Virus record (IMG/VR): IMGVR_UViG_3300020159_000858
Coordinates: 1-27,570 of that record
Length of the DNA stretch: 27,570 nucleotides
Source: a virus
Direction: 5' to 3' (one strand)
Every line of letters starts with the position of its first letter. Within the stretch, counting starts at the first letter, position 1. Of this stretch, positions 1 to 8,164 are shown one piece after another. The translations under genes and the position numbers were made by a program. Under the pieces are notes generated by a model, which had not been told where the DNA came from, ran no database searches, and worked only from the letters and a program-made list of their open reading frames with translations.

Positions 1-36
1 GGCGGGGGTGGTGGCGGGGGTGGTGGCGGTGGCGGC
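1..36 (+). repeat. Poly-glycine coding run with 12-bp tandem repeat
   Basis: GGN codons only; the 12-base unit ggcgggggtggt occurs twice and continues as a degenerate copy. It encodes 12 glycines, probably a flexible linker between an N-terminal part outside the window and the helical part inside. Confidence 0.8.
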
Positions 37-2046
37 AACACACAACTTAAACGCTCCCTTATTACATTAGGTGATAGCCTAGAAGGGTTAGCTGGAAGCC
101 TCAATAATGGCACACAAGGCATGTCTGCCTACAATGGTGTCATTGGCAGCAGTACCGCTGTATTTCAACAATTCATAACACCTCTTGGCAAATTTGGTGA
201 TGTTGTAGGCAAAATAGTCGGAGTCGGTACCGACTATATCCAACAAGTAAACAAACAAACTGATGCGCTGGCCAAGAGCTATCAAGATATTTCTGGTGTG
301 GGCGCAGCAGGCAAAGACGGCCTGCAAGGTGTATTCACCACCATGCAGCAGTTTGGGCTTGGCATTGCTGACCTTCCAAAATTTAATGCACTAATCAGAG
401 AAAACGCTGACAGTCTAGCCAAATTAGGTGGCACAGTAGGTCAAGGTGTCAAAACATTTGCCAATATGTCTGAAGGTATACAGCGAACTGGATTGCAGAC
501 TGAATTGTTTGCACTGGGACAGACTACTGAAAGTATAAACAAAGGTCTAGGTAATTTCACTAAATCAATTATACAAGCCGGCGGATCTACTAGACTGTTG
601 ACTATGAGCACAGAGCAGCAGGCCAAAGCTGCTAGTGATTATATCAAACAAGCAGACCTGTTGACCAAACTCACAGGTCAAAGTGTAGAGCAACAGCAAA
701 AAACAATAGATCAGGCCATGGCCAATGATCGTTATGCTGCTAGGGCAATTGGTTTACAAAAAGAACTCAGAGAAGCTGAAGCCATGGAAGCAGGCGCAGC
801 ACGTGATCAACGTATAGCAGAGATTAAAGCTACACAAAAACAAGACGAAGCAGCACTGAAAATTGCTGCGGCACAAGGCCCAGAAGTTTTTGCTGGTGTA
901 CAAGACATGTTGGCCGGAGCAGTAACTGATGCCAGCAACAAAGTTAGATTTGCATTTGGTAATGAATTTCAAGAAGCAGTTACTCGAGTACCTAAGACCA
1001 TCGACGAAGCAAATCAGAATGTTGCTGGAGCATTTACTATAGCCGGCAAAAACTTTGAAACATACGTTGACACATTTGGTAGATCTATTTCACTAAGTGG
1101 TACTAACATAGGTGTAAAACTTGCCGAAGGTGCTACATTGATTGGTAGAGATTTTGCTAAAGATCTTACTAGCACTATCAAAGAACAAACAGCTCAAATA
1201 GAAAAACCTGAACGTGCATTGGCCACCTACAATGCCATGCTGCAAGCACAGACAGATGTCACACGCGGATTCCAAAATCTTATACTATTAGGAATGACTC
1301 CTGTTACTAATGCAATGAGCATAGCATCAACAGCAATAAAGACAGCAATTGAACTCATACCTGGATCAGGAACCGCACGTCCAGCAGGAAGTTCACAGGC
1401 CTACATAACTGAAAAAGAACAAACCGAACGTGGAAGAACTGAAACTCTTGCTGCACGTAATAAAGTGGCACCAGTTATTCCAGATGATGTCAAAGAAAAA
1501 ATTAGAAAAGATCTCAGAGAAGACATTGAATCTCTGCAAAAATGGCTCGGTGATACAGTAACTGGTCTCACCACAAGAATTCCAAGTTTAAATCAGGCAG
1601 GAACAGCACTGGCAGATTCGGCCAAATCTGCTGGAAATGCAGTAAGTGGTGCAGTTGATTCTGTAGTTGATCAGTTTAATCGTATGAGAAATCGATTAAA
1701 TGAAATGGCACCGTCATTGAGAACTCCTACCAGTGGTCAAACAGCAGCATTACCATCCGGTCAAGTGGCTGCATTGAGCATGACTTCATTGTTGTCTGAG
1801 ATGCGTAATCTAGGCGGACCCAACAACAATTACAATCCGTCTTTGAACAATGCTGTGTATACTCCACCAATCAACAGAGAAGATGAAACTGCTAGATCCA
1901 ATGCAGTTGGGGCAGCAGAACAATACAATAGAGAACAAGTCATGGCTTATAATACCATGTCTGGAAAATTGGATGAAATGATAGATTTATTGTCTAGAAG
2001 TGTGGGCATTCAGGACAAAACTTTACGTGCGGCATACAGTGCATAA
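1..2046 (+). CDS. Virion structural protein, tape-measure-like (5' partial)
   Basis: The reading frame is open to the left edge, so the gene is 5' truncated; an internal ATG at 121 is not needed as a start. The first visible residues are 12 consecutive glycines encoded by positions 1-36, followed by an Ala/Gln/Thr-rich, mainly helical protein of about 680 visible residues with predicted coiled-coil character around 800-860 and 1480-1560. A small hydrophobic stretch lies near 1290-1370. Long helical, low-cysteine, Ala/Gly-rich sequence next to the portal gene suggests a virion protein such as a tail tape measure or an internal head protein, but I recognise no diagnostic domain. In T4 the gene before the portal is the tail tube (gp19), which this is not. 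The portal gene follows after 16 bases. Role in the virion is inferred; exact function unknown. Confidence 0.6.
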   Translation, partial: GGGGGGGGGGGGNTQLKRSLITLGDSLEGLAGSLNNGTQGMSAYNGVIGSSTAVFQQFITPLGKFGDVVGKIVGVGTDYIQQVNKQTDALAKSYQDISGVGAAGKDGLQGVFTTMQQFGLGIADLPKFNALIRENADSLAKLGGTVGQGVKTFANMSEGIQRTGLQTELFALGQTTESINKGLGNFTKSIIQAGGSTRLLTMSTEQQAKAASDYIKQADLLTKLTGQSVEQQQKTIDQAMANDRYAARAIGLQKELREAEAMEAGAARDQRIAEIKATQKQDEAALKIAAAQGPEVFAGVQDMLAGAVTDASNKVRFAFGNEFQEAVTRVPKTIDEANQNVAGAFTIAGKNFETYVDTFGRSISLSGTNIGVKLAEGATLIGRDFAKDLTSTIKEQTAQIEKPERALATYNAMLQAQTDVTRGFQNLILLGMTPVTNAMSIASTAIKTAIELIPGSGTARPAGSSQAYITEKEQTERGRTETLAARNKVAPVIPDDVKEKIRKDLREDIESLQKWLGDTVTGLTTRIPSLNQAGTALADSAKSAGNAVSGAVDSVVDQFNRMRNRLNEMAPSLRTPTSGQTAALPSGQVAALSMTSLLSEMRNLGGPNNNYNPSLNNAVYTPPINREDETARSNAVGAAEQYNREQVMAYNTMSGKLDEMIDLLSRSVGIQDKTLRAAYSA

Positions 2047-2047
2047 C

Positions 2048-2055
2048 AATAAATA
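2048..2055 (+). promoter_or_regulatory. Putative T4-type late promoter (AATAAATA) for portal gene
   Basis: AATAAATA matches the NATAAATA form of the T4-like late promoter -10 element. It lies between the preceding stop codon and the portal ATG at 2063. A start about 6 bases downstream would give an almost leaderless mRNA, so its activity is uncertain. Confidence 0.4.
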
Positions 2056-2062
2056 ACACACT

Positions 2063-3871
2063 ATGGCAGAATCAAACAACGGTACTGGTTGGAAAAAATA
2101 TTTCAAAGTCGCAGATTTATCTGGGCAAATGAGTCCTATTGCAGGCGGAAGAGATCAAGGATTACCGGGCTATCCTAAAAACGATGGACGTCAAGGATCG
2201 GGCAACACCAATGACTTTAGTTTTAGAAACTATGCCAGCAGATTACCTGAAGTGTATAGTGGACATCCCAACAGAATTGAACGCTATAATCAATACGAAA
2301 ACATGGACGCTGATTCAGAAGTAAACGCATGTTTGGATATTATTGCTGAATTCTCCACACAGCTGAACGAACAAAACGACACACCGTTTGACATAACCTA
2401 CAACGACGATCCAACAGATCACGAAATTGAAATCATCCGCAAACAGATGCAACAGTGGGTCAAGCTGAACAAGCTGGATCAACGTATCTTCAAACTGTTC
2501 CGCAACACAATCAAGTACGGAGATCAAATATTTGTACGTGATCCAGAAACATTTGAAATGTACTGGGTGGACATGAGCAAAGTGGTACGTGTGATCGTGA
2601 ACGAAAACGAAGGCAAACGCCCAGAACAATACATCATCCGTGACATCAACCCTAACTTTCAAAACTTGACAGTGGCAGCTAAAACCACAACAGACTTTAT
2701 GGTCAACCCAAGTTCAGGTGGTGCAGGTGGCATTGGTGGCAGTATGCAAGGCGGCGGATATACAGCACCCAGTTCAGCAATGAGTGGTGTAAGCAGATTT
2801 AATCGTGCTGTGAACGAAACATGTCTTGACGCCAAACATGTGGTGCATATGAGTTTGAACGAAGGCTTGGACACATTCTGGCCTTTTGGTAAATCAATCT
2901 TAGAAAACATTTTTAAAGTGTTCAAACAGAAAGAACTGTTGGAAGATGCCATGTTGATCTACCGGGTGCAACGTGCGCCAGAGCGTAGAATGTTTAAGAT
3001 TGACGTGGGAAACATGCCCAGCCACATGGCCATGGCATTTGTGGAACGTGTTAAAAATGAAATGCATCAACGACGTATTCCCACATATGGTGGCGGCGGC
3101 CAAAACATCATGGATAGCAGTTACAATCCACTCAGCATCAACGAAGACTTCTTCTTTCCAGTAGGTGCAGACGGTCGTGGCAGTTCAGTAGAGATGCTGC
3201 AAGGTGGTCAAAATCTTGGTGAAATTGACGATTTAAAGTATTTTAACAACAAAATGGCTCGTGGTCTGCGTGTGCCATCAAGCTATTTGCCTACTGGACC
3301 AGACGACTCTGACCGTGCGTTGACTGACGGAAAAGTAGGCACAGCACTGATACAAGAGTATAGATTCAATCAATATTGCGAGCGACTACAAGCCTTGATT
3401 GTGCAGAAATTAGATGACGAATTCAAGATGTTCATGCGTTGGAGAGGGTTTAACATTGATGCTGGACTGTTTCAGATCAAGTTCAATCCACCACAAAATT
3501 TTGCCAGTTACCGTCAAGCAGAGCTGGATACCACACGTATCACAGCATTTACATCACTAGAAGCACTGCCTTACATGAGCAAGCGTTTCTTGTTGGAGCG
3601 TTTCTTAGGTTTGACTGAAGACGAAATTCAACAAAATTCCAAGATGTGGAAAGAAGAACGCAGTCAGCCAGAGTTGGAAACTTCTCAAGGTCAAGATTTA
3701 CGTTCAGTTGGTATTACACCTGCTGGATTGGAAAGCGATGTGAGTATGGGTCAAGAAATGACTGGACTCACTCCTGCAGACCAATCTGGTTTGCCAGCAG
3801 CACTAGGCGGTACAATTGGCGCTACTCCAATAGCACAACCGCCGGCCGCTCCAGCAGCGCCTGGAGCATAA
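2063..3871 (+). CDS. 20: Portal vertex protein of head, gp20-like
   Basis: At 602 residues this matches the T4 gp20 portal family (T4: 524 residues), the dodecameric ring at the unique capsid vertex through which DNA is packaged and to which the tail attaches. Recognisable features are the N-terminal region with NRIERYNQYENMD followed by DSEVNACLDIIAEF (about residues 73-100), the conserved KYGDQIFVRD segment (about 152-161), and the DDLKYFNNKMARGLRVP stretch (about 388-404) with the following DRALTDGKVG. A Gly/Ser-rich insertion sits at about residues 216-240, and the C terminus is Ala/Pro-rich. No strong Shine-Dalgarno precedes the ATG. It starts the head block in the same order as T4 (20, then core, 21, 22, 23), which strengthens the call. 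Confidence 0.95.
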   Translation: MAESNNGTGWKKYFKVADLSGQMSPIAGGRDQGLPGYPKNDGRQGSGNTNDFSFRNYASRLPEVYSGHPNRIERYNQYENMDADSEVNACLDIIAEFSTQLNEQNDTPFDITYNDDPTDHEIEIIRKQMQQWVKLNKLDQRIFKLFRNTIKYGDQIFVRDPETFEMYWVDMSKVVRVIVNENEGKRPEQYIIRDINPNFQNLTVAAKTTTDFMVNPSSGGAGGIGGSMQGGGYTAPSSAMSGVSRFNRAVNETCLDAKHVVHMSLNEGLDTFWPFGKSILENIFKVFKQKELLEDAMLIYRVQRAPERRMFKIDVGNMPSHMAMAFVERVKNEMHQRRIPTYGGGGQNIMDSSYNPLSINEDFFFPVGADGRGSSVEMLQGGQNLGEIDDLKYFNNKMARGLRVPSSYLPTGPDDSDRALTDGKVGTALIQEYRFNQYCERLQALIVQKLDDEFKMFMRWRGFNIDAGLFQIKFNPPQNFASYRQAELDTTRITAFTSLEALPYMSKRFLLERFLGLTEDEIQQNSKMWKEERSQPELETSQGQDLRSVGITPAGLESDVSMGQEMTGLTPADQSGLPAALGGTIGATPIAQPPAAPAAPGA

Positions 3872-3874
3872 ATA
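3867..3874 (+). promoter_or_regulatory. Putative T4-type late promoter (CATAAATA)
   Basis: CATAAATA overlaps the portal stop codon and lies 4 bases before the ATG at 3879. The match is the T4-like late consensus, but because it includes the stop codon and sits so near the ATG, it could be coincidence. Confidence 0.35.
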
Positions 3875-3878
3875 TATC

Positions 3879-4097
3879 ATGATACTCAATGAGCTTTACG
3901 AACGTAGTCCCAGTGCATATCAAGATGTAGCTGCTGATAACACACAGCCTCAGCTTGGGCAATTGCGTAAGACCAAGCTGACCTTGATGCAGTTAAACAA
4001 ACTGCGAAAAATGAATGACACCAGAACCTTTGAGTACAATGAAAAACTCAAAGATATACGTACACAATACGCACCTCCTGCTGCTCCTCCGGTGTAA
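3879..4097 (+). CDS. Small conserved phage protein between portal and prohead core
   Basis: This 72-residue basic protein has a Lys/Leu-rich central helix (LRKTKLTLMQLNKLRKMND, about residues 26-44) and ends in a Pro/Ala tail (APPAAPPV). It begins 7 bases after the portal stop. Small proteins of this type sit between gp20 and the core proteins in many marine T4-like phages; a role in prohead core assembly is a positional inference. It could be a divergent counterpart of one of the small T4 core proteins, but the acidic gp67-like protein is clearly the next gene. No catalytic motif is visible. I do not know its function. Confidence 0.75.
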   Translation: MILNELYERSPSAYQDVAADNTQPQLGQLRKTKLTLMQLNKLRKMNDTRTFEYNEKLKDIRTQYAPPAAPPV

Positions 4098-4098
4098 T

Positions 4099-4123
4099 TT
4101 TTCTGTCATAGAATGACAGAAAA
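4099..4123 (+). other. Stem-loop in the leader of the prohead core gene
   Basis: TTTTCTGTCA (4099-4108) pairs perfectly with TGACAGAAAA (4114-4123) around a 5-base loop. No T run follows on the + strand, so it is not a classic terminator; it may stabilise mRNA ends or act as a processing site. Confidence 0.55.
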
Positions 4124-4155
4124 CCACCCATAAACCATGTATTTTTTGCCTATAT

Positions 4156-4163
4156 TGTAAATA
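4156..4163 (+). promoter_or_regulatory. Putative late promoter motif (TGTAAATA)
   Basis: TGTAAATA lies inside the inverted repeat TATATT-gta-AATATA (4151-4165), 56 bases before the ATG at 4220. It resembles the GTAAATA motifs before 8165 and 16040. The same 8-mer also occurs within genes, so specificity is low. Confidence 0.3.
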
Positions 4164-4175
4164 TAGGTATAGATT

Positions 4176-4189
4176 TTGCCAGGTGGCAA
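4176..4189 (+). other. Short hairpin before the prohead core ribosome binding site
   Basis: TTGCC-AGGT-GGCAA forms a 5-bp stem with a 4-base loop. AGGAG at 4207-4211 follows, the ribosome binding site for the ATG at 4220. The hairpin could influence access to it. Confidence 0.35.
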
Positions 4190-4219
4190 GATTAACAAAT
4201 ACCTACAGGAGCCTATTAA

Positions 4220-5080
4220 ATGAGCAAAAACCATTTCGAACAGTTGATTGAATACGTGATCAACGACGAAGACGCCAAAGCCAAAGAGCTTTTCCATCAA
4301 ATCGTGGTATCAAAAAGCCGCGAGATTTATGAAAACCTCATGCAAGAAGACAACGCTATGGGCATGGAACCCACCGAAATTGACACCAATGTTGACGAAG
4401 GTGACGACATGATGGGCGGAAGCCAATCTGGCGACATGATTGACGACGTTGAAACAGAAGAGTCTGGCATGCATGAAGGTGAAGATGACTCTGATGCAGA
4501 GTTTGACGACGAAGCTGAAGAAGACGGCGAAGATTTGACTTATGATATGGAACAAGATCATGACGAAATGGGCGGCGATGAAGCTGCTACAAAAGGCGAT
4601 GTGATGGATCTAGCTGACAAGTTAGACGAACTCATGGCTGAATTTGAGCAAATGATGGGTGGCGGCGATGACATGGGTGGCATGGGTGGCATGGGTGACG
4701 ACATGGGTGGCATGGATGACGGCATGAGTGACATGGGCATGGATGACGACGAATTTGAAACAGAAGGCATGATGGAAAACATCACGCTCAAAGCTGCTCC
4801 AAAACCAGTGACTTCTGAACCAGCTGGAACCAATACCAAGTCTATTACTGCATTCAACAGTGGACAAGCTGGTATGGAAGGCCGTCCTGTTAGTGCAGGC
4901 AAAAATGAAGGTGGACATCATGACACTGCTGCTTACAAAAACACCACCAAAGACCTAATTGGTAAAGTTGGTAATTCTCCAGCACAAGGCACACAAAATC
5001 TCAAGCCAGCTCCAAAACCACATTTGGGTCAAGCCAGCGGTGTAAACACCCGCACACCTTTTCCACGTGGCGGCAAGTAA
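4220..5080 (+). CDS. 67: Prohead core protein, gp67-like (acidic)
   Basis: This protein of 286 residues is very acidic. Its N terminus (FEQLIEYVINDEDAKAKELF, residues 6-25) resembles the start of T4 gp67, where a short helical LIEAIKSND-type segment leads into a polyacidic tail. Here the acidic region (about residues 46-190) is rich in Asp/Glu/Gly/Met, including a DDMGGMGGMGDDMGG-type low-complexity stretch near 150-172, and a less acidic, Pro/Gly/Thr-rich C-terminal third follows. T4 gp67 is only about 80 residues, so this is much enlarged. In the family it forms part of the inner scaffolding core, cut by gp21 during maturation. AGGAG at 4207-4211 supports the ATG. It lies directly before the protease gene, as expected. 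The exact T4 counterpart (67 or 68) is not certain. Confidence 0.75.
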   Translation: MSKNHFEQLIEYVINDEDAKAKELFHQIVVSKSREIYENLMQEDNAMGMEPTEIDTNVDEGDDMMGGSQSGDMIDDVETEESGMHEGEDDSDAEFDDEAEEDGEDLTYDMEQDHDEMGGDEAATKGDVMDLADKLDELMAEFEQMMGGGDDMGGMGGMGDDMGGMDDGMSDMGMDDDEFETEGMMENITLKAAPKPVTSEPAGTNTKSITAFNSGQAGMEGRPVSAGKNEGGHHDTAAYKNTTKDLIGKVGNSPAQGTQNLKPAPKPHLGQASGVNTRTPFPRGGK

Positions 5081-5086
5081 TCAGCA

Positions 5087-5728
5087 ATGAAATACTTACA
5101 GGAACATCTAAACTTCAACCAAGCCAAGATCAAAGTCTTGGTTGAAGATGGTCCTGACGGCGCAGGAAAGACATTGTACATGGAAGGTATATGTATTGAA
5201 GGCGGAGTAAAGAACGCTAACCAACGTGTATACCCTGTAGATGAAATTGGTAGAGCAGTTCACAGTATCAATGAACAATTGCGCGAAGGTTATTCAGTGC
5301 TGGGTGAAGTAGATCACCCTGAAGATTTGAAAATCAACTTGGACCGTGTGAGTCACTGCATCGACAAGATGTGGATGGATGGTCCTGCAGGGTATGGCAA
5401 GTTGAGAATATTACCCACACCCATGGGCCAATTGGTTAAAACTATGTTGGATTCGGGTGTAAAACTAGGAGTTTCGAGCCGTGGTTCCGGAAACGTAAAC
5501 GACGGCAACGGACATGTCAGTGACTTTGAAATAGTCACTGTGGATATTGTTGCTCAGCCCAGTGCGCCTCATGCGTATCCCCGTGCAATTTATGAAGGAC
5601 TTCGTAATATGAAGTATGGTCATAAAGTCATGGAGATTGCCAAGGAAGCTGGAACGGACAGCAAGGTACAGAGATATTTGCGTGAGGAAGTAAAACGCCT
5701 TATCAAAGATCTCAAAATTAAGGAGTAA
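5087..5728 (+). CDS. 21: Prohead core protease, gp21-like
   Basis: At 213 residues this matches the T4 gp21 prohead protease family, a herpesvirus-assemblin-like serine protease that degrades the core and trims the capsid protein. Visible signatures are VLGEVDHPEDL with candidate catalytic His77, and the GVSSRGSG motif with candidate nucleophile Ser130 or Ser131, followed by FEIVTVDIVAQPSAP (about 148-162). The N-terminal half carries NANQRVYP, typical of the family. The length equals T4 gp21 (about 212 residues). No strong Shine-Dalgarno is visible; the start 6 bases after the preceding stop suggests translational coupling. Its place between the core and scaffold genes is exactly T4-like. 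Confidence 0.95.
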   Translation: MKYLQEHLNFNQAKIKVLVEDGPDGAGKTLYMEGICIEGGVKNANQRVYPVDEIGRAVHSINEQLREGYSVLGEVDHPEDLKINLDRVSHCIDKMWMDGPAGYGKLRILPTPMGQLVKTMLDSGVKLGVSSRGSGNVNDGNGHVSDFEIVTVDIVAQPSAPHAYPRAIYEGLRNMKYGHKVMEIAKEAGTDSKVQRYLREEVKRLIKDLKIKE

Positions 5729-5731
5729 AGC

Positions 5732-6829
5732 ATGCTAGATGCAATCAAACCATTGCTAGATAGCGGCCTGATCACAGAAGACGTCAGTCAAGAACTCAAC
5801 GAAGCTTGGGAATCAAAACTGACAGAAGCACGTGAACAGGTTCGAGCCGAACTACGTGAAGAGTTCGCACAACGCTATGAGCACGACAAGACAGTGATGG
5901 TTGAAGCCTTAGACAAAATGGTAACAGATGGTCTCGCCGGTGAACTCTCAGAGTTTGCCCAAGAGAAAGCTGCCTTACGTGAAGATCGAGTGAAGTTCCA
6001 CACCAAGATGAAAGAAAGCGCCGGTAAGTTTAATAACTTTATGGTGAGCAAATTGGCCGAAGAAATCAGCGAACTGCGTAAAGACCGCAAGCAGCACAAT
6101 GAAGGACTAGAAAAACTAGAAAGCTTCATGGTGCATGCCCTGGCTCGTGAGATCCAAGAATTTGCAACAGACAAACGTGACGTGGTGGAAACCAAGGTAC
6201 GTTTAGTGCGCGAAGCACGTGGCAAATTAGAAACTCTCAAAGCACGTTTCGTGAAAGAAAGTGCCCAAAAAATGAGTCAAGCTGTTAGCCATCATCTCAA
6301 GGCTGAACTTACACAGTTACACGAAGACGTGCGAATTGCTCGCGAGAACAATTTTGGTCGTCGTATCTTTGAAGCGTATGCTGCTGAATTTGGTGCCACT
6401 CATCTCAATGAGAAAGCCGAAGTTCGCAAGTTGCAAAACATCATCGCTGCCAGAGAACATCAACTGTCAGAAGCTATCAAACTCACACGCAAGGCCAAAG
6501 TCTTGGTGGAGTCCAAAGAACGTGAAATACGTATTATCCGTGAATCCAATGTGCGTGAAAGCACCCTGGACGATCTGCTGAATCCTCTAAACGAGGCCAA
6601 GCGTGAAGTAATGCGTAATTTACTCGAAAGTGTGCAGACACCCCGTCTGAAGAACGCTTTTGAAAAGTATCTACCAGCAGTATTAGCTGAAGGCAAGTCT
6701 GTGAAAGCCCGCCAGGTGATTTCAGAACATGTGTCAGAAGTAACTGGTAATAAAACTGCACTGCGTCAAGACGACGATAACGCTGACAACAGCAATGTTA
6801 TTGAAATCAAGCGTTTGGCAGGGCTTTAA
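5732..6829 (+). CDS. 22: Prohead scaffolding core protein, gp22-like
   Basis: This 365-residue, highly charged, almost entirely helical protein has long heptad-like Glu/Lys/Arg/Leu stretches, as expected of T4 gp22 (269 residues), the main internal scaffold around which gp23 assembles and which gp21 then degrades. The N terminus (MLDAIKPLLDSGLITEDV) and the EAWESKLTEAREQVRAELRE segment are typical of cyanophage-type gp22. Several (L/I)-X-E tripeptides of the gp21 cleavage type are present. A strong AAGGAG at 5722-5727 precedes the ATG, lying within the end of the protease gene. The C terminus is a short Asn/Asp-rich tail ending IEIKRLAGL. Confidence 0.9.
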   Translation: MLDAIKPLLDSGLITEDVSQELNEAWESKLTEAREQVRAELREEFAQRYEHDKTVMVEALDKMVTDGLAGELSEFAQEKAALREDRVKFHTKMKESAGKFNNFMVSKLAEEISELRKDRKQHNEGLEKLESFMVHALAREIQEFATDKRDVVETKVRLVREARGKLETLKARFVKESAQKMSQAVSHHLKAELTQLHEDVRIARENNFGRRIFEAYAAEFGATHLNEKAEVRKLQNIIAAREHQLSEAIKLTRKAKVLVESKEREIRIIRESNVRESTLDDLLNPLNEAKREVMRNLLESVQTPRLKNAFEKYLPAVLAEGKSVKARQVISEHVSEVTGNKTALRQDDDNADNSNVIEIKRLAGL

Positions 6830-6845
6830 TTTAAAGGAGACTTAA

Positions 6846-8057
6846 ATGTCACAACAACTATTAGAAGGCCGCTGGGATGAAACCAAAGAAGCCCTTCTTG
6901 AAGGCCTAAAAGGCAACAAGCGTACCAGTATGAGCGTGATCCTTGAGAACACACGCAAGTATTTGAAAGAGAATGCCAGTGGTGGTAGCACCGGTTCAGG
7001 CAACATTGCCACACTTAATCGTGTGATTCTGCCAGTTATCCGTCGTGTTATGCCAACCGTTATTGCTAACGAATTGGTAGGCGTTCAGCCCATGACTGGT
7101 CCAGTCGGTCAGATCCACACCCTGCGTGTGCGTTATGCCAACACAATGACTGACAACAGCACCGCTGCCACAAGCACCGCTGCTGGCCAAGAAGCATTGA
7201 GCCCATTCTTGATTGCTCAAGCATACTCTTCAGCATCAAGCGTAACAGCTGGTATTGTTGATCCAACACAAAACATCTACACTGGTGCTAACACATCAGT
7301 GCTTGAAGGTTCCGGTGGTCGTCAGATCAGCGTTCAGATCTTGAAGCAAGCTGTTGAAGCTAAGACACGTAAGTTGCAAGCTCGTTGGACATTTGAAGCT
7401 GCTCAAGACGCACAAGCAATGCATGGTATCGACGTAGAAGCCGAAATCATGGCTGCTCTGGCACAAGAGATCACAGCTGAGATCGACCAAGAGATCCTGT
7501 TGAGCCTGCGCTCGTTGGCCACAACTGAGTACACATACAACCAAGCTACCGTAAGTGGTACAGCTACATTCGTTGGTGACGAACACGCTGCTTTGGCAGT
7601 GTTGATCAACCGTGTTGCTAACTTGATCGCCCAACGTACACGTCGTGGCGCTGGTAACTACGCTGTTGTAAGTTCTGCTAGTTTGACCGTGCTGCAAAGT
7701 GCAACCACAAGCGCATTTGCTCGTACTACAGAAGGTACATTTGAAGCACCTACCAACACCAAGTTTGTTGGTACACTGAACGGCGCAATGCGTGTGTTCG
7801 TTGACAGTTATGCCAGCGATACCACTCCTGTGTTGGTTGGTTACAAAGGTAGTTCAGAAGCTGACGCTCCTGCATTCTACTGCCCTTACATCCCCTTGAT
7901 GAGTTCAGGTGTTGTACTGGATCCAACAACATTCGAACCAGTCGTATCGTTCATGACACGTTATGGCTTCATCGAATTGACCAACACCGCGAGCAGTTTT
8001 GGTAACGCTGGCGACTACGTGGGCGAAATTGCCGTATCCAATTTGTCATTCTCCTAA
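6846..8057 (+). CDS. 23: Major capsid protein, gp23-like
   Basis: At 403 residues, this is the T4-type major head protein, an HK97-fold subunit of the icosahedral shell. The aligned landmark RRVMPTVIANELVGVQPMTG (residues 64-83) corresponds to the T4 segment RRAIPNLIAFDICGVQPM. The C-terminal half includes YCPYIPLMSSGVVLDPTTFEP and MTRYGFIELTN, conserved in the family. It is notably short (T4 gp23: 521): the N-terminal prosegment before the conserved core is only about 45 residues, with LKE42-N43 a possible gp21 cut site. AAAGGAG at 6833-6839 gives a strong ribosome binding site. Codon use is more uniform than in neighbouring genes, as expected for very high expression. The gene ends the head block at a strong terminator. 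Confidence 0.97.
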   Translation: MSQQLLEGRWDETKEALLEGLKGNKRTSMSVILENTRKYLKENASGGSTGSGNIATLNRVILPVIRRVMPTVIANELVGVQPMTGPVGQIHTLRVRYANTMTDNSTAATSTAAGQEALSPFLIAQAYSSASSVTAGIVDPTQNIYTGANTSVLEGSGGRQISVQILKQAVEAKTRKLQARWTFEAAQDAQAMHGIDVEAEIMAALAQEITAEIDQEILLSLRSLATTEYTYNQATVSGTATFVGDEHAALAVLINRVANLIAQRTRRGAGNYAVVSSASLTVLQSATTSAFARTTEGTFEAPTNTKFVGTLNGAMRVFVDSYASDTTPVLVGYKGSSEADAPAFYCPYIPLMSSGVVLDPTTFEPVVSFMTRYGFIELTNTASSFGNAGDYVGEIAVSNLSFS

Positions 8058-8081
8058 TCAGAGATTGTTCAAAAAGAACTC

Positions 8082-8107
8082 AAAAAAGCACCTTCGGGTG
8101 CTTTTTT
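8082..8107 (+). terminator. Rho-independent terminator after the capsid gene
   Basis: AAAAAAGCACC (8082-8092), TTCG loop, GGTGCTTTTTT (8097-8107): an 11-bp perfect stem with the very stable UUCG tetraloop and a six-T tract. Because the flanks are A6 and T6, it could also work on the opposite strand. Confidence 0.95.
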
Positions 8108-8135
8108 GTTGGCTGTTAATTATTCCACCTGCACC

Positions 8136-8143
8136 GGTAAATA
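8136..8143 (+). promoter_or_regulatory. Putative late promoter motif (GGTAAATA) for the fibre gene
   Basis: GGTAAATACAACCA (8136-8149) lies just after the terminator and 21 bases before the ATG at 8165, with AAAGGGA as ribosome binding site between. Nearly the same 14-mer precedes the collagen-like fibre gene at 16014. A promoter is expected here because the upstream transcript is terminated. Confidence 0.5.
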
Positions 8144-8164
8144 CAACCAAAGGGAACTCAAACC

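Noticed and set aside
2315-3103. Minus-strand frames opposite the portal gene
   Set aside because: They overlap a clearly conserved portal protein and have no recognisable features or start signals.
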